Shown: positions 27,023 through 35,445 of the stretch, in pieces
How positions within the stretch are numbered: position 1 is the stretch's first letter
How the letters are laid out: each line of letters starts with the position of its first letter
Assembly (NCBI RefSeq): GCF_900105125.1
Contig: NZ_LT629750.1
Location: 5,855,001 to 5,919,000, forward strand
From: Bradyrhizobium canariense
Lineage (GTDB): Bacteria > Pseudomonadota > Alphaproteobacteria > Rhizobiales > Xanthobacteraceae
Direction: 5' to 3'
Length of the DNA stretch: 64,000 bases
Notes under the pieces: model-generated
Told to the model about the DNA's origin: nothing
Databases searched by the model: none
Seen by the model: the letters and a program-made list of their open reading frames with translations, nothing else
Translations under genes and position numbers: made by a program

Positions 27023-27622
27023 ATGGCGAAACCGAATGTGCGTCGCGCGGTGATCCGCGAATGGATGTCGCGTGCCAGTGATACCAGACAATCCGCCGGA
27101 CAGGCGGCCGTGTTTGCCAGGAGCGCGGCGAAGCAGCACGCCTTGCCGCGCAGGCGCCGTTCGGACTTCGAGATCATCATGGCATGGCTGCGGCCTCGGG
27201 CGTCCGTGAACACAGGGTTGTGTGGCGCGTCGCGGAGAAGGCGTCAGCGATCGGGGAAACTTGCCGCGCGCGCCGACTATGCGGCTTTTATAACAACTTA
27301 CGTGTGCCCACATCGATTTCTTATGCCGCAATCTACATCCTTGTCATCGGCTGTCCTGATCGCCACTAACGGGCGGAGGTTGAACATGCACAACGAAATC
27401 AAGCTTCAAAACTCGACGCGCGCGTCGATCCGGAAGACGATGCGCGGCGCAATGGAAAGACTGCTGATGTTTCTTTGGAGCGGATCGCCGACGCAGTACT
27501 GGCCGGCGGCGCACTACATGCGCGGCCGCGGTCCGAAATGGCGGGAAAAGCATGGCGGCCTGCAAGAAGATTCCAATCTCGTGAAGATACTCAACTCGAC
27601 GAGCGAGAAGTGGAATGTCTGA
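27023..27622 (+). CDS. Small basic hypothetical protein(s), start uncertain
   Basis: One open frame of 199 codons starting at an ATG with AAGGA upstream. The first 66 residues (RRAVIREWMSRASDTRQSAG, FEIIMAWLRPRA) form a compact, basic, helical segment of a kind I associate with small proteins in Bradyrhizobium. After it the frame becomes low quality. A second ATG at 27386 has a better ribosome site (GGAGG) and would give a separate 78-residue protein (MHNEIKLQNSTRASIRKTMR...). The open frame may thus be two genes that happen to share a frame, or a gene whose stop has been lost. No function can be assigned. Confidence 0.4.
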   Translation: MAKPNVRRAVIREWMSRASDTRQSAGQAAVFARSAAKQHALPRRRRSDFEIIMAWLRPRASVNTGLCGASRRRRQRSGKLAARADYAAFITTYVCPHRFLMPQSTSLSSAVLIATNGRRLNMHNEIKLQNSTRASIRKTMRGAMERLLMFLWSGSPTQYWPAAHYMRGRGPKWREKHGGLQEDSNLVKILNSTSEKWNV

Positions 27623-28190
27623 GCGCGCGAGACGGGCCAATCATCCGGCGAGGTAAGGCTGCCCAATCGACTTTAATTATGCGTGTGCGCAGCCCGACAT
27701 CGATCGTTCGGCTGCGTGGCGTGCGCGCACGCGCCCAGCCGCAATACAAGTTCAGCGCACTCGATCTTCTTTCGGATTTCAGCTCCTGACGGTCTAACTA
27801 GCTCGCCGCGGCAAGTGCCGCAGGGCAGGCCGCGCGAGCTTTGTTGGCCGACCTCGATCTCGGGGAGGCGGCCAAGACTGTCTCCCCAACGCATTGCGCC
27901 AACCGGTTCGTGTTGGTCGCCACCCGGCGCCACTCGGATGCGATGCGGCACGACAATTGCTTCGATACCGGGTGCGGCAGTAGCTGGATATCGCTCCTCA
28001 GCTGAAAATTTATCTAACAATATCCCACAAAATCAGTATCTTACATATTTTTGTATGCAACATACAAAAAATGATTGCCGAGGCTCGCCAGTTGAACCAG
28101 ACTTAATTTCGGTCACGGCAGGCGATTGATCCATCAATGGCGATGGTGACGCGACGGCGCGAAAGGATCTGCCGGCAATCGGAGAGAGCA
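27623..28190. other. Intergenic stretch upstream of the MFS gene
   Basis: About 570 bases, GC-rich until 27990, then AT-rich. It contains the strong palindrome at 28048-28070 and the ribosome site GGAGAG before 28191. Other open frames have no ribosome site and look non-coding. Confidence 0.45.
28048..28070. promoter_or_regulatory. Perfect inverted repeat (TTTTTGTATG-CAA-CATACAAAAA), probable GntR operator
   Basis: Ten-base arms, TTTTTGTATG and CATACAAAAA, match perfectly around a CAA spacer, about 120 bases upstream of the MFS gene start. The inner part (TTGTATG/CATACAA) is close to the TTGTATACAA-like sites that FCD GntR proteins bind. The regulator encoded at 30387 within the same operon is the natural candidate. 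It lies in an AT-rich promoter region, so a repressor role fits. Confidence 0.6.
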
Positions 28191-29495
28191 ATGAGCGATC
28201 AGGTCTCAGCCATCGCAGCGACAGGCGCCATCAAGCCAACCGGCGTGCGCTGGAATATCTTTCTGCTGATGCTGTTCCTGATCTCGATCAATTATATCGA
28301 TCGGGCGTCGCTCTCGGTGGCAATGCCGCTGATCTCCAAGGAATTCGACGTCGATCCTGCGATGCAGGGCCTGATTCTCAGCTCGTTCTTCTGGACCTAC
28401 GCCGTGATGCAGGTTCCGGGCGGCATGCTTGCCGATCGTTTCAAGCCCAGGATCGTGATCGCGCTGGCGACGATTTTCTGGGGGGCGTTCCAGGCGATTG
28501 CGGCGGTGTCGACAAGCTGGTGGCTGTTGCTGCTGACGCGACTTGGGTTGGGTGCATCGGAAGCGCCGATCTATCCAGCCGGCGGCAAGCTCAACGCGAT
28601 CTGGATGACGCAGAACGAGCGGGGCCGCGGTGCGACGCTGCTTGATGGCGGAGCGCCGCTCGGCGCCGCGCTGGGATCGATCGTGATCGCCTGGCTGATC
28701 GCCGCCTTCAACTCCTGGCGCATGGCCTTCGTCATCGCCGGCATCGGAACCATGATATGCGGCCTGTGGGCCTGGTATTACATCCGCAACGCGCCGCGAG
28801 AGCATCCGTCGGTCAATGAAGCGGAGGCGCGCTATATCGAACAGGCGCACGCGCTGGAAGATGCGGCGACGCCTGCCTCCCGCGGCGGAAACTGGATGGC
28901 CTATTTTCGATACCGTTCGGTCTGGTGCATGTGCCTTGGCTGGATGTTCTTCAACACCACCTTTTACGGTCTGTTGACGTGGATGCCGACCTACCTGTTC
29001 AAGGTGCACAACTTCGACATCAAGACGCTCGGCGGCGCTTCCTTTATCATCTTCTTCTCTGGTTTTGTCGGGGAGTTGGTCGGCGGATGGATCGGCGATT
29101 TCTGGCGCAGCCGTGGTGGCTCGCCAAACCTGGTGTTCCGGACCTTGTTTGGTATTGCCGCCATCATGGCGACGGTGTCGATTTTCTCGGTGGCCTATGT
29201 GACGAATCCGGTCGCCGTCGTGGTGTTGCTTTCCGCTACATTGTTCTTTCTGCGGTGGTGCGGAATGTATTGGGCAATTCCTTCGGCACTGGCAGGTCGC
29301 GATAAATCCGGTTTTCTCGGCGGCTGCATGAATCTCGGCGGCAACATTGCCGGCGTGCTGACGCCGCTGATCGTCGGCTTCATCGTGCAAGCCACAGGGT
29401 CCTACTTCCTGGCGCTGATGTTCTTCGCCGCCGCCGGCGTTGCGTTGCTGATCTGCTCGACCTTGATCGATTACAGCCGCAAACTGCCGATCTGA
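28191..29495 (+). CDS. MFS transporter, anion:cation symporter family
   Basis: 434 residues from the ATG at 28191 (GGAGAG eight bases upstream). Twelve membrane helices; N-terminal signature INYIDRASLSVAMPLISKEF and GGMLADRFKPR typical of the ACS subfamily, which takes up organic anions such as galactonate, glucarate, phthalate or tartrate. First gene of the 28191-34264 locus with an AMDase-like enzyme, hydantoinase and others; likely the importer of that pathway's substrate. Confidence 0.88.
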   Translation: MSDQVSAIAATGAIKPTGVRWNIFLLMLFLISINYIDRASLSVAMPLISKEFDVDPAMQGLILSSFFWTYAVMQVPGGMLADRFKPRIVIALATIFWGAFQAIAAVSTSWWLLLLTRLGLGASEAPIYPAGGKLNAIWMTQNERGRGATLLDGGAPLGAALGSIVIAWLIAAFNSWRMAFVIAGIGTMICGLWAWYYIRNAPREHPSVNEAEARYIEQAHALEDAATPASRGGNWMAYFRYRSVWCMCLGWMFFNTTFYGLLTWMPTYLFKVHNFDIKTLGGASFIIFFSGFVGELVGGWIGDFWRSRGGSPNLVFRTLFGIAAIMATVSIFSVAYVTNPVAVVVLLSATLFFLRWCGMYWAIPSALAGRDKSGFLGGCMNLGGNIAGVLTPLIVGFIVQATGSYFLALMFFAAAGVALLICSTLIDYSRKLPI

Positions 29496-29502
29496 TATCG
29501 TA

Positions 29503-29530
29503 TGTGGGGGCGGCGACGGCCGCCCCCACA
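29503..29530 (+). terminator. 12-bp perfect hairpin after the MFS gene
   Basis: TGTGGGGGCGGC and GCCGCCCCCACA pair perfectly around a four-base GACG loop, starting eight bases past the transporter stop. No T run follows, so it may act as a partial terminator or mRNA-stabilising stem that lowers expression of the downstream enzymes relative to the importer. Confidence 0.5.
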
Positions 29531-29575
29531 TGATCCCAGTCCGCTTATAAAGCTTGCAATGATAAGGCTTGCAAT

Positions 29576-30367
29576 ATGACACGCCCGGTCCGGCTCGGCA
29601 TGCTGACCCCTTCGTCCAACACCGCGTTGGAACCGATCACGAGCGCGATGCTGGCCGGCGTTGCCGATGTCTCGGCGCATTTCTCGCGCTTCAAGGTCAC
29701 TGAAATCGCATTGTCTGAATCCGCGCTGCATCAATTCGACGATAGCGAGATCCTGCGCGCGGCCGAGCTTCTGGCGCATGCCAAGGTCGATGTCATTGCC
29801 TGGAATGGAACATCGGCGAGCTGGCTCGGCTTCGAGCGCGACGAGCGCCTGTGCGAACGGATCGCCGCGTCGACCGGCATCCGCGCGCGCACCACGGTGC
29901 TCGCTTATCGCGACCTGTTCCGACGGCTCGAAATTGCGCGCATCGGACTGGTGACGCCCTATCGCAAGGATGTCCAGGACAAGATCATTGCCAATTGGGG
30001 GGCGGAAGGATTGCAGTGCGTTTCGGAGCGGCACCTGTCACTGCAGGATAATTTTTCGTTCGCCGAAGTGCCGGAAGCCGAGGTCGCGCGCCTGATCGAA
30101 GAAGTCGTGCGCGAGGGCTGCGACGCCGTCGCCGTGGTTTGCACCAATATGCGCGGTGCCGGCCCCGCCGAGGTCCTTGAAGCGAGGCTGGGCGTGCCGG
30201 TCTTCGATTCGATTGCGGTAACGCTGTGGGCATGCCTGGTCGCGACCGGAATAGATCCGGCGCGTATCGAGGGCTGGGGAAGCTTGTTTACGAATCCGGA
30301 CCTAGCACGATCCACGAGTCCAGTTGAGGACGTTCGCGGTGACGTTCAAAGGCCCCAATATTCATGA
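29576..30367 (+). CDS. Asp/Glu-racemase-fold enzyme, arylmalonate-decarboxylase/maleate-isomerase type
   Basis: 263 residues. Two-lobed racemase fold: MLTPSSNTALEP, VIAWNGTSASW, GLVTPYRKD, AVAVVCTNMRG, LGVPVFDSI. In two-Cys racemases and maleate isomerase a Cys stands in the first-lobe loop; here that position is Gly78 (NGTSAS), while the second-lobe Cys189 is kept. That is the pattern of arylmalonate decarboxylase (Gly74/Cys188), so a decarboxylase or one-base isomerase acting on a malonate- or maleate-like acid is more likely than a true racemase. Its end abuts the GntR gene. Substrate unknown. Confidence 0.8.
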   Translation: MTRPVRLGMLTPSSNTALEPITSAMLAGVADVSAHFSRFKVTEIALSESALHQFDDSEILRAAELLAHAKVDVIAWNGTSASWLGFERDERLCERIAASTGIRARTTVLAYRDLFRRLEIARIGLVTPYRKDVQDKIIANWGAEGLQCVSERHLSLQDNFSFAEVPEAEVARLIEEVVREGCDAVAVVCTNMRGAGPAEVLEARLGVPVFDSIAVTLWACLVATGIDPARIEGWGSLFTNPDLARSTSPVEDVRGDVQRPQYS

Positions 30368-30386
30368 ACCGTACGACATATCGATC

Positions 30387-31175
30387 GTGACCGAGACGAA
30401 AACCAGAACCGAGCCCAAGCGGCGGCGGCATGTGACTGCGCTGCAACGCCGGCGGCTGCGTGTGCCGCGAACCGGCCTCTATGAGCAGGCCGCGGCGCGG
30501 CTTCGTCTATTGATCGTCCGCGGCGATCTTGCGCCGGGACAGCAATTGCTCGAAACCGATCTGTCCGACGCACTCGGGGTTTCACGGACTCCGTTGCGCG
30601 AAGCCCTCAAGCAATTGGCATCCGAAGGTCTGGTCGAGCTTCGGCTCAACCGGAGCACCATCGTCGCGCCGCTTCGCCGTGACGAACTTACCGAACTGTT
30701 CGAAGCGGTGAGCGGGATCGAACGCTGCGCCGCCGAGCTCGCCGCGACACGGATGGTGGCGCGCGATGTTGAGCGGCTCGAGGCGCTGCAGGACCGTATC
30801 CAATGGCACCACGATCGCGGCGAACTGCGCGACTATTTCGAGGTCAATCAGCAAATCCACGGCGCCATTGTCGGCTTTGCCCGCAATGCCGTGTTGAAGG
30901 CCACGCACGACATATTGTTGCCGCGGGTGGAGCGCGCGCGCTTCTTCGCCTTGTCGGCCGACGGACGATGGGATGAATCGGTGCGCGAACATCAGGAGAT
31001 CTTGTCGGCGCTCAAGGACGGCGACGCCGACCGAGCTGGACGCCTGCTCGGGCACCATGTCCGCCGAACCGGTGATATCGTCGCCGATACGCTGGATGTT
31101 CAGGCGGAGGATGCTGGCGCCGCGAAAGCGCGGCGCAACGTCCGAGCCATCATCACGAGAAAGGCCGGGCTGTGA
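30387..31175 (+). CDS. GntR-family (FCD-type) transcription regulator
   Basis: About 262 residues from a GTG at 30387; the frame is open upstream to a TTG at 30324, so the start is uncertain. A basic Arg-rich N-terminal tail (RTEPKRRRHVTALQRRRLR) precedes the winged helix (LAPGQQLLETDLSDALGVSR, TPLREALKQLASEG) and the FCD domain (EAVSGIERCAAELAA, EVNQQIHGAIV, EHQEIL, GHHVRR). The next gene begins with GTGA overlapping its stop. It probably controls this operon through the palindrome at 28048-28070. Confidence 0.85.
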   Translation: MTETKTRTEPKRRRHVTALQRRRLRVPRTGLYEQAAARLRLLIVRGDLAPGQQLLETDLSDALGVSRTPLREALKQLASEGLVELRLNRSTIVAPLRRDELTELFEAVSGIERCAAELAATRMVARDVERLEALQDRIQWHHDRGELRDYFEVNQQIHGAIVGFARNAVLKATHDILLPRVERARFFALSADGRWDESVREHQEILSALKDGDADRAGRLLGHHVRRTGDIVADTLDVQAEDAGAAKARRNVRAIITRKAGL

Positions 31176-31945
31176 AAATCCTGTTGCTCAATCCCAACAC
31201 CACGACTGCTGTGACCGACCTGCTCTATGCCGCCGGCGCAAAGGCCGCCTCGCCGGGGACTGAGCTGGTGGTGGCGACGGCCGAGCGCGGCGTGCCCTAT
31301 ATTGCCACCCGAGCCGAAGCGCAGATCGGGGGCGCCATTGCGCTCGAAATGCTGGCCGCGGCTGGTTCCAGCGTCGATGCCGCTATCATCGCCGCGTTCG
31401 GCGATCCCGGCCTGTTCGGGGCGCGCGAACTATTCGATATTCCGGTCATAGGCCTTGCCGAAGCCGCGATGCTGACCGCCTGCATGCTGGGCCGTCGATT
31501 TTCAATCGTGACATTCGCCCGCGCGCTCGCGCCCTGGTATCAGGAATGCGTCACCATGCACGGTCTCGACGCCCGCTGCGCCGGCATACGCACGCTCGAC
31601 GGCACGTTCCAATCCATTTCTAATGTCCAGGCCGAGAAGGAAGACCTGCTGGTGACGCTGGCGAACCGCGCCGTCGAGCAGGACGCCGCCGATGTCATTA
31701 TCTTGTCCGGCGCGCCGCTGGCTGGCCTCGCCGACAAGGTCAGCCATCGCATTCCGGTGCCGGTGATCGATCCGACCGCCGCCGCTGTGCGGCAAGCGGA
31801 GACGCTCGTTGCCCTCAAGCCGCGCAAGGCCGTCGCCGGAACGTTTCGCCGTCCGGATCCCAAGCCGACCGTTGGCCTGGCGGAGCCGCTGGCCGCGGTG
31901 ATCGAGCATCGGCGGCGCTCAGATGTGAAGGGAGAAACCCACTAA
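31172..31945 (+). CDS. Hydantoin/Asp-Glu-racemase-fold protein lacking both catalytic cysteines
   Basis: 257 residues, GTG start overlapping the regulator stop. The fold is that of hydantoin and allantoin racemases (LLLNPNTTTAVTD, AAFGDPGLFGARELFDIPV, GLAEAAMLTA). In hydantoin racemase the two acid/base cysteines sit in the CFGDPG- and GCAG-type loops. Here these positions are Ala75 and Gly180 (LSGAPLAG). A classic two-Cys racemization is therefore not expected; it may be a decarboxylase, isomerase, or binding/allosteric subunit. The sequence is otherwise intact and in frame, so this looks like a divergent subfamily and not decay. It overlaps the hydantoinase start by one base. Confidence 0.8.
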   Translation: MKILLLNPNTTTAVTDLLYAAGAKAASPGTELVVATAERGVPYIATRAEAQIGGAIALEMLAAAGSSVDAAIIAAFGDPGLFGARELFDIPVIGLAEAAMLTACMLGRRFSIVTFARALAPWYQECVTMHGLDARCAGIRTLDGTFQSISNVQAEKEDLLVTLANRAVEQDAADVIILSGAPLAGLADKVSHRIPVPVIDPTAAAVRQAETLVALKPRKAVAGTFRRPDPKPTVGLAEPLAAVIEHRRRSDVKGETH

Positions 31946-33363
31946 TGCCGTTCGATACCATCATTCGCAGCGGCACGATCGCAACCGCCGCCGACACATT
32001 TTCTTGCGATATTGGGATCCGCGATGGGAAAATCGTGGCCCTGGGACATGATCTTGGCGCGGCGGAAACCATCATCGACGCGACCGACCGGCTGGTGCTG
32101 CCAGGCGGCATCGACAGCCACGTTCACTTCGCCCAGCCCTCGGGCGACGGCATCGTCATGGCCGACGGTTTCGCCACCGGCACGCGGTCGGCGGCCTTTG
32201 GCGGCAACACCACGGTGCTGCCGTTCTGCCTGCAGGAGAAAGGCCAAACGTTGCGCGAGGCGCTGCGGCGCTACCACGCGCTGGCGGATGGCGAATGTCA
32301 TGTCGACGTGGCCTTCCATCTCATCGTGACCGATCCGACCGAGCAGGTGCTCGGGCAGGAACTGCCAGCGCTGGTGGAGGATGGCTACACGTCGCTCAAG
32401 GTCTTCATGACCTATGAAGGGTTGGCGCTGTCGGACCGCGAGCTGCTCGAAACCATGGCGGTGGCGCGCGAAACCGGCGCGGTGCTGATGGTGCATGCGG
32501 AAAACTTCGATGCCATCCGCTTTCTGACCGATCGTCTCGAACAAGCCGGCAATACCGCGCCGCGTTTCCATGCGACCTCGCGGCCGATTCCGGTCGAGCG
32601 CGAGGCAACGCACCGCGCGATCTCGTTTTCCGAACTCATCGACGTGCCGATCATGATCGTGCACGTATCGAACCGCGGCGCGATGGAGGAAATCCGCCGC
32701 GCCCAGCAACGCGGCCTCAAGGTGATGGGGGAGACCTGCCCGCAATACCTTGTGCTCACGGAGAAAGACCTCGACCGGCTGAATATGGAAGGCAGCAAAT
32801 ATGTCTGCTCGCCGCCGCCACGCGATGTCGAGAGCCAGCAGGCGTGCTGGGAGGGCTTGCAGCAGAAGGTGTTCTCGGTGTTCTCTTCCGACCATTGTCC
32901 GTTCCGCTACGACGATCCGCAGGGCAAGCTCGCGCCCAAGGGGCGCACCAGCTTCCGCTGGGTGCCGAACGGGATTCCGGGCGTGGCGACACGTCTTCCG
33001 ATCCTGTTTTCGGAAGGAGTGGTGAAAGGCCGCATCGACCTCAACAGTTTCGTCGCGCTGACCGCGACCAATCACGCCAAGATCTACGGTCTCTATCCGC
33101 GCAAGGGAACGATCGCGGTGGGATCGGACGCCGACATCGTAGTGTGGGACCCGAAGCGAAAGGTCACGATCAGCCACGACCTCATTCATGACGGTGCGGA
33201 CTACACCCCGTATGAGGGGCTGGATGTCACGGGCTGGCCGGTCCTGACCATGGTCCGCGGACGCGTGGTGGTTGATGACGGGGTTCTCGTCGGCGCGAAA
33301 GGCTACGGCGCCTATCTGTCGCGGACCAAGCCGCCAGCGCCCGCCGACCCTTCACAACGATAG
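31945..33363 (+). CDS. Dihydropyrimidinase/hydantoinase-type cyclic amidohydrolase
   Basis: 472 residues. All metal-site residues are visible: His59 and His61 (DSHVHF), carboxylated Lys152 (SLKVFMTY), His184 (VHAEN), His240 (VHVSN) and Asp316 (SSDHCP), so it should be an active binuclear zinc amidohydrolase opening a cyclic amide or imide ring (hydantoin, dihydropyrimidine and the like). The C-terminal segment of the family is present, ending GYGAYLSR. It overlaps the racemase-fold gene by one base (TAATG) and precedes an alpha/beta hydrolase by 16 bases; both are presumably in the same pathway. Confidence 0.9.
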   Translation: MPFDTIIRSGTIATAADTFSCDIGIRDGKIVALGHDLGAAETIIDATDRLVLPGGIDSHVHFAQPSGDGIVMADGFATGTRSAAFGGNTTVLPFCLQEKGQTLREALRRYHALADGECHVDVAFHLIVTDPTEQVLGQELPALVEDGYTSLKVFMTYEGLALSDRELLETMAVARETGAVLMVHAENFDAIRFLTDRLEQAGNTAPRFHATSRPIPVEREATHRAISFSELIDVPIMIVHVSNRGAMEEIRRAQQRGLKVMGETCPQYLVLTEKDLDRLNMEGSKYVCSPPPRDVESQQACWEGLQQKVFSVFSSDHCPFRYDDPQGKLAPKGRTSFRWVPNGIPGVATRLPILFSEGVVKGRIDLNSFVALTATNHAKIYGLYPRKGTIAVGSDADIVVWDPKRKVTISHDLIHDGADYTPYEGLDVTGWPVLTMVRGRVVVDDGVLVGAKGYGAYLSRTKPPAPADPSQR

Positions 33364-33379
33364 ACGGGAGGAGATCAAT

Positions 33380-34264
33380 ATGCCTTATGCGACGACGGAT
33401 GACGGGGTGCGCCTGTATTTCGAGGAAACGGGATCGGGCCATCCCGTGATCCTGGTTCATGAATTCGCGGGCGATTTGCGCAGCTATGAGCCGCAGACGC
33501 GCCATTTCGGAAAACGGTATCGCGCCATCGCCTTCAATGCGCGCGGCTTCCCACCGTCCGACGTGCCGGAGCATGTTTCCTCTTATTCGCAGGCCCGTGC
33601 CGCCGATGACATCCTCGCCGTGCTCGATCATATCGGCGCGCGACAGGCGCACATCATTGGACTGTCGATGGGCGGCTTCGCGACGCTGCATTTCGGGCTG
33701 CGTCATCCGCAGCGGGCGCTGTCGCTATGCATCGGCGGCTGCGGTTACGGCGCCGAACTCGACAAGCGCGAAACCTTCCGGGCGGAAGCCGACGTGATCG
33801 CCGGCATGATACGGTCTGAGGGGATGCCGGCCTTTGCCGAACGCTATGCCTACGGGCCGACCCGCGTCCAATATGAAAACAAGGATCCGCGCGGCCACGC
33901 CGAATTCAAGGCGATGCTGGCCGAGCATTCGGCGGTCGGATCGGCCAACACCCAGCAGGGCGTCCAGAAGGAGCGGCCGTCGCTTTATACGCTGGTGGAT
34001 GACATGAAGCGCGTCACTGTGCCTACTCTCATCATTACCGGTGACGAGGACTGGCCATGTCTTTTGCCGGGCATCCTGATGAAGCAAAGCATTCCTTCGG
34101 CGGCGCTGGTGGTGATGCCGAACGCGGGCCATGCCATCAACATCGAAGAGCCGGATGAGTATAACCGGATCGTCGGCGATTTTCTGTCCCAGGTCGAAAG
34201 CGGGCGCTGGCCAAGCCGCGATCCCCGCGCCGTCAGCGCCTCCATCACCGGAATGAAGGATTAA
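33380..34264 (+). CDS. Alpha/beta hydrolase
   Basis: 294 residues from the ATG at 33380, with GGGAGGAG upstream. Oxyanion/His-Gly region VHEFAGD, nucleophile GLSMGG (Ser), Asp in GDEDWP and His in NAGHAIN. Resembles 3-oxoadipate-enol-lactonase/C-C hydrolase types. Last gene of the operon; it could hydrolyse an ester, lactone, amide or C-C bond of the ring-opened intermediate. Confidence 0.85.
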   Translation: MPYATTDDGVRLYFEETGSGHPVILVHEFAGDLRSYEPQTRHFGKRYRAIAFNARGFPPSDVPEHVSSYSQARAADDILAVLDHIGARQAHIIGLSMGGFATLHFGLRHPQRALSLCIGGCGYGAELDKRETFRAEADVIAGMIRSEGMPAFAERYAYGPTRVQYENKDPRGHAEFKAMLAEHSAVGSANTQQGVQKERPSLYTLVDDMKRVTVPTLIITGDEDWPCLLPGILMKQSIPSAALVVMPNAGHAINIEEPDEYNRIVGDFLSQVESGRWPSRDPRAVSASITGMKD

Positions 34265-34289
34265 CAGCGCCTGTGCCTGGTTAATTTCT

Positions 34290-34315
34290 GCCGTCGGAGC
34301 GGGCGCTTCGACGGC
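34290..34315 (+). terminator. Hairpin after the hydrolase gene
   Basis: GCCGTCG pairs with CGACGGC, with an inner AGCG/CGCT extension, 26 bases after the operon's last stop. No T run follows, so this is a possible, not certain, end of transcription. Confidence 0.4.
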
Positions 34316-34410
34316 GGCCGCCCCAAAACCCTTGCCAATTTGTAATCCGCTCCTGCCGAACGCCACGCGTGGCGGCCTCGACCAACCTTCATTGCAAGAA
34401 GGAGGTCGCC

Positions 34411-34881
34411 ATGAAATACGTTGCCATCAAACATATCGCCCTGTTCGCCGCGCTCGTCGTCGTCACTTCGGCGGCCAACGCGGCGACGTATGACTACACC
34501 GCCCACTACGACTATGTCCGTAAACCTTCGCTCAGCAACGCGCAGATCGATGCGCAGCTTCAGGTGGACACCGCGACCTGCGACAGCGCGATCGGCGTGC
34601 AGAGCGCAAAGCCGTCCGCGAGCTATCGCAGCTGCATGCTGCAATACGGCTGGAAGTACAGTTTCCTGACGCGATCAAAAGTGCCAGTCGATCCGTATTT
34701 CAGCTCGGACGCCAAGGTTCAGCCCGGCCATTTCATCGACCATGACAACGGCATGGATTGCCAGAACATGGGCGGCGCGGAAGTCTGCGATCCGCCGAAA
34801 GGGACCGTGCATTACTTCGATCCGGATCAGAACCTGCCCTGCACGCGCACCGGCGCGATGGCGATCTGCTCCAACATGTGA
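34411..34881 (+). CDS. Secreted hypothetical protein
   Basis: 156 residues from an ATG preceded by AAGGAGG. A clear Sec signal peptide (hydrophobic IALFAALVVVTSAANA, cleavage after ANA). The mature protein has six cysteines that could form disulfides, and many Tyr/Asp residues. No family recognised. Convergent with the next gene. Confidence 0.75.
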   Translation: MKYVAIKHIALFAALVVVTSAANAATYDYTAHYDYVRKPSLSNAQIDAQLQVDTATCDSAIGVQSAKPSASYRSCMLQYGWKYSFLTRSKVPVDPYFSSDAKVQPGHFIDHDNGMDCQNMGGAEVCDPPKGTVHYFDPDQNLPCTRTGAMAICSNM

Positions 34882-34896
34882 ACTCGCGGCGCCAAC

Positions 34897-34930
34897 GGGT
34901 GGACCGGCTAGCTTCTGCGCCGGTCCACCC
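34897..34930. terminator. 12-bp perfect hairpin between convergent genes
   Basis: GGGTGGACCGGC and GCCGGTCCACCC pair perfectly around a ten-base loop. It lies between the stops of two convergent genes (34881 and 34984) and probably ends both transcripts. No T run is seen on either side. Confidence 0.6.
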
Positions 34931-34983
34931 GCGTCACCACTATCGCGCGCCGTCCGTTGCCGGCCTTATTGTCGGGCCTTGGG

Positions 34984-35445
34984 TCACATTGCCGAGTAGG
35001 CGTCGGTATCGGCCGGGATGTGAAGAGCGTCGTCGGGCATAGCAAGCTGCGTAAACCGCGCGCATGACTTGTCCGATATCCGCCGCCCGCCCTGCATCAC
35101 CACGAGACCAGAGGTCCCTGCGGCGCCGACACGGGCATTGCCTTCGCCCTCATAGACGATGTAGCTGAATTCGCCGTTTTTGAACCTCAACTGGTACTCC
35201 ATTCCGGCGTACCGCTGCGTCATCTGGAAGATGTTACCAGCGCTTGGGACGCCCACGATCGTCATTTCGTCGTGGCCTGCCGTTCCATAATGATAAATAA
35301 GTTGACCGCCATCGCTCGTCACGGAAACCATTTTCTTGTCGATCGAGCATGCGAATACCTTGGCGGGCGTTCCCTCGGAGCGTGCCGGCGAAATAGCGCC
35401 GAGCGGGATCACCGCAGCCAATCCCAAAATCATAACTGCCTTCAT
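34984..35445 (-). CDS. Secreted hypothetical protein
   Basis: 153 residues with a Sec signal peptide (MKAVMILGLAAVIPLGAISPARS). The mature part is beta-rich (FACSIDKKMVSVTSDGGQLIYHYG, LRFKNGEFSYIVYEG). Two cysteines may form a disulfide. No family recognised. It stands alone on the minus strand. Confidence 0.75.
   Translation of the reverse strand: MKAVMILGLAAVIPLGAISPARSEGTPAKVFACSIDKKMVSVTSDGGQLIYHYGTAGHDEMTIVGVPSAGNIFQMTQRYAGMEYQLRFKNGEFSYIVYEGEGNARVGAAGTSGLVVMQGGRRISDKSCARFTQLAMPDDALHIPADTDAYSAM

Noticed and set aside
28206..29582. 458-codon minus-strand frame opposite the MFS gene
   Set aside because: Composition is Arg/His/Gln-rich with no domain; the plus strand gives twelve helices and MFS signatures.
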